Source of the DNA: Candidatus Ideonella esbjergensis
Lineage (GTDB): Bacteria; Pseudomonadota; Gammaproteobacteria; Burkholderiales; Burkholderiaceae_C
Direction of reading: 5' to 3'
Assembly: GCA_016710065.1 (NCBI GenBank)
Contig: JADJLP010000001.1
Location: forward strand, 310,001-374,000
DNA length: 64,000 nucleotides
Every line of letters starts with the position of its first letter. Positions within the stretch are counted from its first letter, which is position 1. The notes beneath the pieces were generated by a model, which saw nothing but the letters and a program-made list of their open reading frames with translations, ran no database searches and was not told the origin of the DNA. The position numbers were made by a program, and so were the translations under genes. Shown here piece after piece: positions 1 through 8,429 of the stretch.

Positions 1-1184
1 CGCACCCAGGCGTCGAGGTCGATCTCGTCGCCATCGGGCTGGGCGCGCAGGCGCCCCATGCCGGCGCGCAGCACCTCCATGCGGCGGCGCACACGGCGTG
101 CAATCTGGCGCAGCGCCGGCGGCGGGGCATAGGTTTCGGGAGCGCCGGCCACCAGGGTCTGCACGGCACAGTGTTCTGGCAGCAGGCTGGCCTTGCGATA
201 GTCCCACTCTGGCAGCAGCAGCGCGGCCTGGGCTGCGTCCAGCGGTTGGTCGTCAGCGGCGGCGCTGGGCAGGTCGAGGTCGAACTTGACGCGCGAGGCA
301 GCGGTCTGCCCATCGGGCGCGATGGCCAGCGTGTCCATGTCGTTGGCGGCGGCGACGGCGTTGCCGTCCTCGTCGTCGTCGCTGGCGCGGTTGACCTTGA
401 TGAACTCGCCCCACGAGAGAATGGACTCGGCGCGGAAGAACATCAGCAGTGGCGCCTTGCCGCGCTCGTCCTGCACGCCTTCAGCCTTGCGGCGGCGGGC
501 GTCTTGCGCGCTGGGCTGGCGCGGCGTGGTGTTGGCCTGGCCGTCGTTGGCGGGTTCACGAGCCGGTGAGGTGCCGGAGGGCGGGGCGGTGTCCAGCCAC
601 AACCACACGGGGGCCACGTCGCCGGGTTGCACGGCGTGAGGTGCGGGCAGCGGCTCGCCACGCAGTGCACGTTGCACCAGGGCCTCGGCGTTGGCCAAGG
701 CGCCCCTGAGTGTGGCCACATCGGGCCGCAGAGCCAGTTGCGCCTGCAGCAACTGCGCATTGCGTTCACGCAGGCCGGGGAACTGCCGCAATGCGGCCGC
801 TGTGGCGCGCTGGTTGTCAGCCAGCCAATCGCCCGTGGGCTGCACCTGCGCGGCCAGCGCGGCCAGCCACAGGTAGAGCGCGCGGTTCAGCTCGGCCTGG
901 GTAAACACCGCGATCACCGGCGGCAGCGACAAGGCATCGGGCTCGAGCCTGCCGGTGGCCGCGTGGGTGCCGCTGCCAGCCACGCGCTGCAGCCAGCCGC
1001 GTGGGCCGCCCACGCGGGCCTCGCAGGCTGGTGCCAGGCGCACCGTGGTGGCGCCGCCCGCCGCGCGGAACAGCATGCCTATGGCGCGCTGCATCTGCGG
1101 CAGATGCACGGCCGCCGCCGCGTGCTGCTGATCGGCCGCGCGGCTGATGAAACGGTGCCACTGGCGTCCCACCCACTCTTCCAT
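1..1184 (-). CDS. norD: NorD, nitric oxide reductase activation protein (N-terminal part, cut by window edge)
   Basis: An open frame runs from an ATG at 1184 to the window edge, about 394 residues. It begins MEEWVGRQWHRFI, the typical NorD opening, and continues with a Pro/Asp-rich middle. The von Willebrand factor A domain expected at the C-terminus lies outside the window. NorD is needed for assembly or activation of the cytochrome-bc NO reductase, probably with the AAA+ ATPase NorQ. The start codon overlaps the stop of the upstream 4Fe-4S gene by one base (TGATG), so the two are translationally coupled. The family call rests on the N-terminal motif plus position in the nor cluster. Confidence 0.85.
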   Translation of the reverse strand, partial: MEEWVGRQWHRFISRAADQQHAAAAVHLPQMQRAIGMLFRAAGGATTVRLAPACEARVGGPRGWLQRVAGSGTHAATGRLEPDALSLPPVIAVFTQAELNRALYLWLAALAAQVQPTGDWLADNQRATAAALRQFPGLRERNAQLLQAQLALRPDVATLRGALANAEALVQRALRGEPLPAPHAVQPGDVAPVWLWLDTAPPSGTSPAREPANDGQANTTPRQPSAQDARRRKAEGVQDERGKAPLLMFFRAESILSWGEFIKVNRASDDDEDGNAVAAANDMDTLAIAPDGQTAASRVKFDLDLPSAAADDQPLDAAQAALLLPEWDYRKASLLPEHCAVQTLVAGAPETYAPPPALRQIARRVRRRMEVLRAGMGRLRAQPDGDEIDLDAWV

Positions 1185-2182
1185 CAGTGCGCCTCCACCG
1201 GGGTTCGCGTGGTGGTTGTGCTGGCGGTTTCGGCCGCCTTCTCGGCGGCGATCTCGGCCTTGCGCTGGCGCAGCGTCTCGCGCACCGCGTCGGCACCCAC
1301 GGCCCATGCCAGCAGGGGTTCGCGCTGCTGGGCAGACTGCGACTCTTCGCAGGCATCCAGGCACTGGCCGCACTGCACGCAAGAAAACATCATGCGCTTG
1401 ATGTTGCGCGGGTGCAGCCGCATGGGGCAGCCGCTGTCGCAGGCGCAGCCTTCGGGGTAGGTGGCGGTGGCGCAACTGCGGCAATCGCGCGCCTGCTCGC
1501 GCTCGAAGGCAACCACCATGCCCTTGGGGTTGCCCATCCACGCCAGGCTCTGGAACAGACCCACGGCGCAGCCGAAGCGGCAGAACAGATGCCGGGCGAA
1601 GGCGAACTCGGCGGTGAACACGGCCGTGGCGACCACCAGGAAGCGCGTCTGGTTGGGTGTGAGCGTGCCGCGCCCCAGGTTGCCCCAGACGGTGGTGGGC
1701 GGCAGCAGGTAGGTGAGCAGGGTGATGGCCCAGACGAAGCCAAAGCCGGCGCACAGCGCGAAGAACACCGGCCACCAGCGCGCCTGCGGCGTGGTGCCGG
1801 CGCGGGCGGTGGGGCGCGAATCCCACAGGCTGAGCTTGCCGCAGGCGCGGTGCAGCGCGGTGTTGAGCGCTTCCACCAGCGTGAAGTGCGGGCACAGCCA
1901 GCCGCAGTACAGCCGCCCGTAGCGCCGCGCCACCGCCAGAAACCCCAACACCAGCGCCAGCGCCGGCAGCACGCCGCGCAGCAGGATGGACAGGGCCACC
2001 TGGTTGGCGCTGATCTGGCCGGCGCGGAAGGCATCGATGTCCAATGACCAGCGCATGCCCAGCACCCAGAGCTGGGCCTCGGTGAGGTCGAAGCGCAGCA
2101 GGTTCAGCGCGGGCGCCAGCAGGAACAGGGCGAAGAAGCCCAGCTGGAAGATGAGGCGGCGGCGTTGCATGGTGTTCGTCAT
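1184..2182 (-). CDS. NapH/CcoG-like membrane 4Fe-4S protein of the nor cluster
   Basis: 332 residues if the first ATG is used. There are about five hydrophobic membrane segments, a YCGWLCPH motif after the second to third helix, and a C-terminal cysteine-rich tail. The tail contains CRSCATATYPEGCACDSGCP and then CVQCGQCLDAC, which can bind two 4Fe-4S clusters. This resembles the polyferredoxin-like NapH, CcoG and NosR C-terminal families that move electrons or help metal insertion at the membrane. Its place between norQ and norD suggests a role in NO reductase maturation or electron supply, which is inference. The start is doubtful: ATG 2182 lies inside a REP-like hairpin (2178-2203), and ATG 2170 is an alternative. 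Neither has a good Shine-Dalgarno sequence. Confidence 0.85.
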   Translation of the reverse strand: MTNTMQRRRLIFQLGFFALFLLAPALNLLRFDLTEAQLWVLGMRWSLDIDAFRAGQISANQVALSILLRGVLPALALVLGFLAVARRYGRLYCGWLCPHFTLVEALNTALHRACGKLSLWDSRPTARAGTTPQARWWPVFFALCAGFGFVWAITLLTYLLPPTTVWGNLGRGTLTPNQTRFLVVATAVFTAEFAFARHLFCRFGCAVGLFQSLAWMGNPKGMVVAFEREQARDCRSCATATYPEGCACDSGCPMRLHPRNIKRMMFSCVQCGQCLDACEESQSAQQREPLLAWAVGADAVRETLRQRKAEIAAEKAAETASTTTTRTPVEAH

Positions 2183-2203
2183 TCCCGCCTGCGCGGGAAT
2201 GAC
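2178..2203. repeat. REP-like palindrome between norQ and the 4Fe-4S gene
   Basis: Arms GTCATTCCCGC and GCGGGAATGAC are a perfect 11-bp inverted repeat around CTGC. The same arms recur at 19459, 36273, 36662, 43190, 43482, 53552 and 53593. It sits inside the nor operon and covers the first possible start codon of the 4Fe-4S gene. It could form an mRNA hairpin that alters stability or translation between norQ and the downstream genes. Confidence 0.85.
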
Positions 2204-2215
2204 GGAATGAGGTTT

Positions 2216-3076
2216 TCAGCCGCTGGTTCCGATGACCGCCAGCACCACTTCATCCAACGCTGCAGCCGTGTCGGCGTCGTCGGTCAGCGCGTTGACGATG
2301 GCCGCCTGGCAGGCCGCCAGCAGCGGCACGCCGCTGGCCACCAGGCGCGCGGCCATCACCAGCAAGCGGGTGCTGGCGGTTTCTTCCAGATCGTGGTCGG
2401 TGAGGCGGCGCAGGGCCTCGGCCAGGCGCACCAGGCGCTGGGCCAGCTCGGCGCTCACGCCGGCCTCGGTTTGCAGGATGGCCTGCTCCACGGCGGGCAC
2501 CGGGTAGCCGAAGTTCAGCGCGATGAAGCGCTGGCGGGTGCTGGGCTTCAAGCTCTTGAGCAGGTTCTGGTAGCCCGGGTTGTAGCTGATCACCAGCATG
2601 AAGCCGGGTGGCGCCACCAGCTGCTCGCCGGTGCGCTCTATGGGCAGCACACGCCGGTCATCCGCCAGCGGGTGCAGCACCACGGTGGTGTCCTTGCGGG
2701 CCTCCACCACTTCGTCCAGGTAGCAGATGGCGCCAGTGCGCACCGCGCGCGCCAGCGGGCCGTCGGCCCACACGGTGCCATCAACGCCAATCAGGTGGCG
2801 GCCCACCAGGTCGGCCGCGCTGAGGTCGTCGTGGCAGCTCACCGTGATGAGCGGCCGGCCCAGCCGGGCCGCCATGTGCTCGACAAAGCGGGTCTTGCCG
2901 CAGCCGGTGGGCCCCTTGATCAGCAGCGGCAGGCACTGGCGGTGGGCGTGCTCGAACAGCCCCACCTCGCCGGCCTGCTCGGCGTAATAGGGCACCTGCG
3001 AGGGCACCCGCGACGGCACCTGCGAGGGCGCCTGCGAGGGCGCCGAAGCCAGCCGCAGCTGTTCAGAGTGATCCAT
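2216..3076 (-). CDS. norQ: NorQ, MoxR-type AAA+ ATPase for NO reductase activation
   Basis: 286 residues from ATG 3076, chosen because it is the first Met after the norB stop at 3099; upstream in-frame codons overlap norB. Walker A is GPTGCGKT at about residues 55-62, and Walker B is CYLDEV with following MoxR-type sensor regions. NorQ/CbbQ proteins act with a VWA partner (NorD) to remodel or load metal into the reductase, here NorB. The N-terminus before the ATPase core is longer than usual because of a SQxP tetrapeptide repeat (residues 14-29). It lies 22 bp downstream of norB in the same operon. Confidence 0.93.
   Translation of the reverse strand: MDHSEQLRLASAPSQAPSQVPSRVPSQVPYYAEQAGEVGLFEHAHRQCLPLLIKGPTGCGKTRFVEHMAARLGRPLITVSCHDDLSAADLVGRHLIGVDGTVWADGPLARAVRTGAICYLDEVVEARKDTTVVLHPLADDRRVLPIERTGEQLVAPPGFMLVISYNPGYQNLLKSLKPSTRQRFIALNFGYPVPAVEQAILQTEAGVSAELAQRLVRLAEALRRLTDHDLEETASTRLLVMAARLVASGVPLLAACQAAIVNALTDDADTAAALDEVVLAVIGTSG
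2990..3037 (-). repeat. Four 12-bp tandem repeats in norQ
   Basis: Four successive 12-base units encode SQAP, SQVP, SRVP and SQVP in the N-terminal extension of NorQ. The period is a multiple of three, so copy-number change would keep the frame. Confidence 0.85.
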
Positions 3077-3098
3077 GGCTGGGTGATGGGCCAGAACC

Positions 3099-4571
3099 TC
3101 AGGCACGGCTCTCGGCACGTTGCGCCGGCTTGGCGCGCAGCAGGCCACCGCCGTTCACCGGCGCAGCGTCGTCCACCAGCACCGGATCGCCACCAATGAA
3201 GAAGCTGGCGAAGAAGGTGAACTGCCCGATCAGGAAGGTGACCCCGCCCCAGATGCGTATCCAGTAGAAGAAGCGCAGCTGGTCTTGTGTGGCCATGAAG
3301 CCCATCGCCCCTTCGGTGGGGATGCGTTGCAGCCATACCTGCAGGATGCCCGCGCCGGTGAGCGCCAGCACCATGATGGCCATGCCTATGGTCATGATCC
3401 AGAAGCTCCACATCTCATAAGCCTGGGCCTTGCGGCTGTTGGCGATTCGCCCGCGCAGCGTGGGCATGGCGTAGCTGATGAGGGTGATCACCACCAGCAC
3501 ATAGGCGCCGTAGAAGGCCAGGTGGCCGTGGGCCGCCGTCATCTGCGTGCCGTGGGTGTAGTAGTTCACCGCGCTGAGCGTGTGGATGAAGCCCCACAGG
3601 CCGGCGCCCAGGAAGCCCAGTACCGAAGTGCCCACGGCCCACAGGATGGCGGCCTGGTTGGGGTGCTCGCGGCGGCGGCGCTGCACCATGTTGAAGGCGA
3701 ACACCGTCATCATGAAGAAGGGGATGGGCTCCATCGCCGAGAAGATCGAGCCTATCCACTGCCAGTAGCCCGGCAGGCCGATGAAGTAGAAGTGGTGGCC
3801 GGTGCCCAGGATGCCGGTCATCAGCGCGAAGGCAATGATGACGTACAGCCACTTGTCGATCACCTCGCGGTCCACGCCCGTGGTCTTCACCAGCACGTAG
3901 GCCAGCAGCGCGCCGAGGATCAACTCCCACACGCCCTCCACCCACAGGTGCACCACGAACCACCAGTACATCTTGTCGCGCACCAGGTTGTGCGGGTTCA
4001 CAAAGCTGAACAGGAAGAAGATGGCCAGGCCCCACAGGCCCAGCAGCAGCACCAGCGAGATGCTGGTCTTGCGGCCCTTCAGCACCGTCATGCTGATGTT
4101 GTAGAGAAAGCCCAGCGCCACCACCACGATGCCCAGCTTGGTGGGCAGTGGCTGCTCCAGGAACTCTCGCCCCATGGTTTGCAGCAAATCGTTGCCGGTC
4201 AGCTCGGCCAGCTTGGCATAGGGCACCGCGAGGTAGCCCACGATGGTGAGCGCGCCCGCCACCAGAAAGACCCAGAACAGCACCTTGGCCAGCAGCGGCG
4301 AGTGCAGCTCGGTCTCGGCCTCTTCCGGCACCATGTAGTAGGCCGCGCCCATGAAGCCGAACAGCAGCCAGACGATGAGCAAATTGGTGTGCACCATGCG
4401 CGCCTGGTTGAACGGGATGTAGGGGAACAAAAAGTCCCCCAGCACATACTGCAGACCCAGGCCGATGCCAAAGATGATCTGCGCGGCAAACAAGCCCATC
4501 GCCGCGATGAAATAGAGCTTCGAGACCGATTGGCTCTGGTACTTGAGGGTGGGAATGAGGGTGGTGGTCAT
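3099..4571 (-). CDS. norB: Nitric oxide reductase subunit B (cytochrome b, heme-copper oxidase family)
   Basis: 490 residues with about twelve membrane helices; catalyses 2 NO + 2 e- + 2 H+ to N2O + H2O in the cytoplasmic membrane. All expected ligands are visible: H61 and H350 for heme b, H348 for heme b3, and H208, H259 and H260 plus E212 for the non-heme FeB. Each is shifted by one from the Pseudomonas numbering. The N-terminus is short, with no fused quinol-oxidising domain, so this is the cytochrome-c dependent cNor type, consistent with the adjacent norC. It starts 12 bp after norC with a GGAGACA Shine-Dalgarno sequence. No disrupting mutation is seen. Confidence 0.97.
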   Translation of the reverse strand: MTTTLIPTLKYQSQSVSKLYFIAAMGLFAAQIIFGIGLGLQYVLGDFLFPYIPFNQARMVHTNLLIVWLLFGFMGAAYYMVPEEAETELHSPLLAKVLFWVFLVAGALTIVGYLAVPYAKLAELTGNDLLQTMGREFLEQPLPTKLGIVVVALGFLYNISMTVLKGRKTSISLVLLLGLWGLAIFFLFSFVNPHNLVRDKMYWWFVVHLWVEGVWELILGALLAYVLVKTTGVDREVIDKWLYVIIAFALMTGILGTGHHFYFIGLPGYWQWIGSIFSAMEPIPFFMMTVFAFNMVQRRRREHPNQAAILWAVGTSVLGFLGAGLWGFIHTLSAVNYYTHGTQMTAAHGHLAFYGAYVLVVITLISYAMPTLRGRIANSRKAQAYEMWSFWIMTIGMAIMVLALTGAGILQVWLQRIPTEGAMGFMATQDQLRFFYWIRIWGGVTFLIGQFTFFASFFIGGDPVLVDDAAPVNGGGLLRAKPAQRAESRA

Positions 4572-4583
4572 GGTGTTGTCTCC

Positions 4584-5018
4584 TCAACCTTCGATGTTCG
4601 GCGGCCACTTTTCAGTGTTCACGTTGCTGGTCCACTTGAGGAACTCCACCAGGTCATCCAACTGCTGATCGCTCAGGTTGAACTGCGGCATCTGGCGCCG
4701 GCCGGGGATGTTGGTGGGCATGGACTTGATCCAGCCCTTGATGAAATCAGGCCCGCGGCGCTTGTAGACATTGCCCAGCTCGGGGGCAAAGTACGCGCCC
4801 TCGCCCAGCAGCGTGTGGCAGCCGATGCAATTGCGCGTCTCCCAGATCTTCTTGCCCGCCACCACGGCCGGGGTGATGGCCTGGGCGTTGGAGCGCAGGG
4901 GAATCTTCTGCTCCGAATCGAAGACGATGGCGGCGAACAGCAGCGCAAAAAACACGCTGCCGCCGTAGAACATGTTGCGGGCCATTTGCTTGGTGAACCC
5001 GCTGGCAACCTGGCTCAT
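4584..5018 (-). CDS. norC: Nitric oxide reductase subunit C (membrane-anchored cytochrome c)
   Basis: 144 residues from ATG 5018, which follows a strong GAGGAGGG Shine-Dalgarno sequence; an upstream ATG at 5033 adds five residues but lacks one. One N-terminal membrane helix (about 16-34) anchors a periplasmic cytochrome c domain. The heme site is CIGCH at 64-68 and the probable axial Met is M110 in RRQMPQ. NorC passes electrons from soluble cytochrome c or azurin to NorB. It is the first gene of the operon norC-norB-norQ-(4Fe-4S)-norD. An FNR-like dyad is centred about 70 bp before the start. Confidence 0.96.
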   Translation of the reverse strand: MSQVASGFTKQMARNMFYGGSVFFALLFAAIVFDSEQKIPLRSNAQAITPAVVAGKKIWETRNCIGCHTLLGEGAYFAPELGNVYKRRGPDFIKGWIKSMPTNIPGRRQMPQFNLSDQQLDDLVEFLKWTSNVNTEKWPPNIEG

Positions 5019-5431
5019 GGGAGCCCTCCTCACTCAATGTGGTGGTGGGGCATATCCTCGCGATTTGCTCGGTTTTTTTCCTTGAACCGGTTCAAGGAAG
5101 CAACCACATGGTTTTGCGGGGCTTGCCGCGCACAATATTTTTCATCCTGGGCGCAAGACCTGAAGCCTCTGTTGGCACTCCCGCGAGGGCGTGGGGCGGA
5201 ATCCATGTCTTTGCCGTCCGGTGCGGGCTCACGCTGTGGCGGTCGGCGCTGCGATGGACAAGGCAGTGCGCCGTGGGCACTGAAATGCACGGTCGCCAGG
5301 TCGCTATTCACCCTATTGGCAGGCGGCGCGCGCACCGAAGATGAAAGAACCCGCCCCTCAGTGCTCTGCGAGTTAGGTGCACTCGCACCCCTGAGCCTCC
5401 TACAGCCATTTCATAGCCAAGGAACATCGCC
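5019..5431. other. Intergenic region between norC and the rhodanese gene
   Basis: This 413-bp divergent region holds the norC Shine-Dalgarno sequence, a -10-like catatc (minus strand) near 5051-5056 and the 5078-5099 palindrome on the norC side. On the other side an AAGGAACATCGCC leader precedes the ATG at 5432. I see no convincing gene between; in-frame stretches here lack the usual GC3 bias. Confidence 0.6.
5078..5099. promoter_or_regulatory. Palindromic operator candidate upstream of norC, FNR/DNR-like core
   Basis: A perfect 22-bp palindrome with core TTGAACCGGTTCAA (5082-5095). The layout TTGAN-N4-NTCAA matches that of FNR/DNR/NNR boxes (consensus TTGAT-N4-ATCAA), with A in place of T at the fifth position. 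Its centre is about 70 bp before the norC ATG. If it acts from -41.5, transcription would start near 5047, close to a -10-like catatc complement at 5051-5056. The sequence is seen; the regulator is inferred. Confidence 0.6.
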
Positions 5432-5911
5432 ATGCCACTTCTCACCCACCGCAATGCCACCTCACTGGCCTGCAAGGCCCTGGCCCTCGGCCTGACCTTG
5501 GCATGGGCCGGCTCTGCCCTGGCGCAGTCGCAAACCCCCACCAGTCTGGCCGGCGCGAAGGTGATCGCGGTCGAGGAGGCGCGCAAGCTGGCCGACGATA
5601 AGAAGGCGACCTTCATCGACACCCGCAACGCCATGAACTTCGGCAAGGGCCACGTGCCCGGTGCGCGCGCGGTGCCCTACAAAGGTAGCAGCGAGGACGC
5701 TGCCGATTTCGACCATGCCAAGGACCAGTTCGACATCGGCAAGCTGCCCACCGCCAAGGACCTGCCGGTGGTGTTCTACAGCGACGGGCCCACTGGCTGG
5801 AAGAGCTACAAAGCGGCCGCCCAGGCAGTCAAGGCCGGCTACAAGAGCGTGCACTACATGCGCGACGGCTGGTCCGCATGGCAAGCCAAGGGCTTGCCGG
5901 TCGAGAACTGA
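5432..5911 (+). CDS. Exported rhodanese-like protein lacking the catalytic cysteine
   Basis: 159 residues: signal peptide (about 1-31, ending SALAQ), then a single rhodanese domain with FIDTRNAMNFGKGHVPGA and a C-terminal MRDGWSAWQAKGLP. The active-site loop, which normally starts with Cys, reads VVFYSDGPTGWKS, so the sulfur-carrying Cys is replaced by Ser. It is therefore unlikely to be a sulfurtransferase and may instead bind anions or act as a structural or sensing module in the periplasm. It ends 28 bp before a chemoreceptor gene in the same direction, so the two may be cotranscribed. The start has an AAGGAA Shine-Dalgarno sequence. Confidence 0.85.
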   Translation: MPLLTHRNATSLACKALALGLTLAWAGSALAQSQTPTSLAGAKVIAVEEARKLADDKKATFIDTRNAMNFGKGHVPGARAVPYKGSSEDAADFDHAKDQFDIGKLPTAKDLPVVFYSDGPTGWKSYKAAAQAVKAGYKSVHYMRDGWSAWQAKGLPVEN

Positions 5912-5939
5912 CCTCGAGGCCATCCCACCGGAGCAGTTC

Positions 5940-7607
5940 ATGAACCTTTCCATACGCCTGCGCCTGGTTGCTGCCGGCGCCATCCAGTTGCTGGTGCTGC
6001 TGCTGGTGGCCGCATTTGGCTACAGCAATCTGCAACAGCTGCGGCACGCCGACGCGTCCCACGAGCATTCCACCTCCGTGCAGAACAGGCTGCAGGTGAT
6101 GCAGCGAGGCTTGGGTGAACTGATCCTCACCGAAGGTTCCTCGGCTTCGCGCCAGTTGACGCTGGAGGCCGTCCAAGGCGTCCAGTCAGAGCTGCAGTTG
6201 CTGGAGGCGGCCACCACCGCGTCCGACACCGCTCTGGGGCAGACCGTTCGGGATGTCATCGTGCCGCAGTGGCAGGCCATCAGGGCCAGCGTAGAAAAGG
6301 TCGCGGCGCTCAAGCGCCTGTCCTCGGAGGACGTCGACGCCATGCAGGCCTTTGGCAAGCTCTCCACCAACAGCGCTGCCCTGGCCGAATCCGTGGGCCA
6401 GGTGGTGGCCTCCGCCCAAGCCAGCGGAGAGGCGGCCATGGACAGGCTGGTTGTCTTTGCTTCGGTGGGCGCGCTGGTTCTGATGGGCGTGCTGGTGGTT
6501 TCCTCGCTGGCGCTGCTGCGCACCATCCTGCCGCCGCTGCGGCAGGTGATAGACATCGCGGGCCGTGTGGCGGCCGGCGAGATTGGCGGCGTTGTCAACG
6601 CCGATCACCAGCCCGAGGAGGTGGCGCAGGTGCTGCAGGCCCTGGGCAGCATGCAGGGCCAGTTGTCCACCGTGGTGAACCGGGTTCGCGAAGGCGCTGA
6701 CGGCGTGGCCACCTCCAGCGCCGAGATCGCACAGGGCAATCTGGACCTGAGCAACCGCACCGAGCAGGCTGCCAGCAAGCTTCAGCACACCGCTTCGTCG
6801 ATCGTGCAACTGACCCAGGCCGTGGGCCACAGCGCACACGCCGCCGCGCAAGCCAGCCAGCTGGCGCAGGCGGCGCAAGGCGTGGCGCACCGTGGTGGTG
6901 CCGCGATGACCGACGTGGTGAGCACCATGGACGAGATCAATGTCGCCTCGCGGCGCATTGCCGACATCGTCGGCGTCATCGACGGCATCGCCTTCCAGAC
7001 CAACATCCTGGCGCTCAACGCGGCGGTTGAAGCCGCACGGGCCGGGGAGCAGGGGCGCGGCTTTGCCGTCGTTGCGGCCGAGGTTCGTTCACTGGCCCAG
7101 CGCTCGGCCCAGGCGGCGCGCGAAATCAAGGATCTCATCGGCGCGAGCGTGAGCAAGGTCGAGTCGGGCGCCGTGCAGGTTCGCGCGGCGGGCGACACGA
7201 TGAACGAGATTGTTCACTCCGTGCAGCGGGTGACCGACACCATCGCGGAAGTCACCGCCGCTTCGAGCGAACAGAGCCGAGGGCTCGAACAGGTCAACAC
7301 CGCTGTCACCGATCTGGACCGCATGACCCAGCAGAACGCGGCGCTGGTCGAGCAAAGCGCGGCCGCCGCAGCCAGCCTGAAGGAGCAGGCCACCCTGTTG
7401 GCGACGGTGGTTGCCAGCTTCAAGCTCGCCGGGGATGCGTTGGCAGCGCCACAGCGGGCCGTGCCACCGGCCCAGAGTCGGGCCCCCAAGCCCTTGCCGC
7501 CACCGTCTATGGCCAAGCCCAGCGCTCCGGCCCCGGCCCTGCCGGCGCCCGTGCATGCCAAGGCAGCGGCCGTGACGGACACCGCTGAGGAGTGGGCCTC
7601 GTTCTGA
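5940..7607 (+). CDS. Methyl-accepting chemotaxis protein (Tar-like, periplasmic helical sensor)
   Basis: 555 residues from ATG 5940 (CCGGAGCAGTTC leader); the frame is open further upstream but overlaps the rhodanese gene. TM1 is about residues 8-28, a periplasmic helical domain of about 150 residues follows, TM2 is about 178-198, then HAMP and a long cytoplasmic coiled coil. The signalling tip IDGIAFQTNILALNAAVEAA is intact. A Pro/Ala-rich linker leads to the terminal EEWASF, which resembles the CheR/CheB-tethering pentapeptide. The ligand is not predictable. No che genes are nearby. Confidence 0.92.
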   Translation: MNLSIRLRLVAAGAIQLLVLLLVAAFGYSNLQQLRHADASHEHSTSVQNRLQVMQRGLGELILTEGSSASRQLTLEAVQGVQSELQLLEAATTASDTALGQTVRDVIVPQWQAIRASVEKVAALKRLSSEDVDAMQAFGKLSTNSAALAESVGQVVASAQASGEAAMDRLVVFASVGALVLMGVLVVSSLALLRTILPPLRQVIDIAGRVAAGEIGGVVNADHQPEEVAQVLQALGSMQGQLSTVVNRVREGADGVATSSAEIAQGNLDLSNRTEQAASKLQHTASSIVQLTQAVGHSAHAAAQASQLAQAAQGVAHRGGAAMTDVVSTMDEINVASRRIADIVGVIDGIAFQTNILALNAAVEAARAGEQGRGFAVVAAEVRSLAQRSAQAAREIKDLIGASVSKVESGAVQVRAAGDTMNEIVHSVQRVTDTIAEVTAASSEQSRGLEQVNTAVTDLDRMTQQNAALVEQSAAAAASLKEQATLLATVVASFKLAGDALAAPQRAVPPAQSRAPKPLPPPSMAKPSAPAPALPAPVHAKAAAVTDTAEEWASF

Positions 7608-7625
7608 GCGGGCCGGTGGGCCTCG

Positions 7626-8342
7626 CTATGCCGCTGGGCCGCCCGAGCGCACTTCCACCAGGTCGCGGTAGGCGTGCCAACTGGCGTGACCAAGCCAGGG
7701 AAAAACCACGATCAGCCCCATCAACAGCCCGGCCATGCCCAGGGCTGTGAGCCCGGTGATCAGGGCCGCCCACACCACCATGGCGGCAGGGTTCTTCATG
7801 CAGCAGCGCCAACTGGTGAGCATGGCCGTCACCACGTCCACCGGTTCGTCCATCAGCATCGGCGCCGTCACCACGCTGAGTGCGAACACCAGTGCCGCCA
7901 GCAGGGCACCGCTGCCAAAGAAGGCCAGCAGCAACGCCGTGTAGTTGCCAGAGAACAGCAACTCGCGCCACAGGTTGTCCACGTGGGGCGTGAGATCGCC
8001 CAGGAACAGCGCGAAGATCAGCGCCGAGAGCCGCTCCCAGGCCAGCAGCGCCAGCGCCTGCAGCAGGCCCAGCATGCCGATGGCACCCGCGTTGCGGTGC
8101 CAGGCGCCCCAGGCCAGGTTGGCGTCCAGCGGTACGCCGTCCTCGATCTGCGCGGACACCTCGTACAGCGCGATGGCCCCGAGCGGGGCCACCAGCAAGA
8201 AGCCGCCCAGCAGCGCGGGCACCGCATAGGCCGCATCGCGCGCCGCAAAGATCAGCAGCCAGCCGGCCACCGCCACCAGAGTGCCCACGCCCACGTCAAA
8301 GGCTTTGGCCTGGGCCAGCGGCCTTTCAATGACATGTGCCAT
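7626..8342 (-). CDS. DUF2189 family integral membrane protein
   Basis: 238 residues from ATG 8342, which has an AAGGAG Shine-Dalgarno sequence. About six membrane helices; conserved family features include the WHRNAG loop and the C-terminal LGHASWHAYRDLVE. The family is common in Alpha- and Betaproteobacteria and its function is unknown. It is a single gene, convergent with the chemoreceptor whose stop lies 18 bp away. Confidence 0.85.
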   Translation of the reverse strand: MAHVIERPLAQAKAFDVGVGTLVAVAGWLLIFAARDAAYAVPALLGGFLLVAPLGAIALYEVSAQIEDGVPLDANLAWGAWHRNAGAIGMLGLLQALALLAWERLSALIFALFLGDLTPHVDNLWRELLFSGNYTALLLAFFGSGALLAALVFALSVVTAPMLMDEPVDVVTAMLTSWRCCMKNPAAMVVWAALITGLTALGMAGLLMGLIVVFPWLGHASWHAYRDLVEVRSGGPAA

Positions 8343-8429
8343 GACGTACTCCTTGTGAGTCACCAAGGTACAAATGCTAGGGCGCCGCATCCTGCGCCGC
8401 AGGCCGCGCCGGGCATACATGCGCGGCCA

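Noticed and set aside
3120..5495. A 791-codon open frame on the plus strand opposite norB and norC
   Set aside because: Antisense shadow: Gln/His/Arg-rich translation typical of reverse frames of GC-rich genes, no domain, and it crosses both nor genes and the promoter region.
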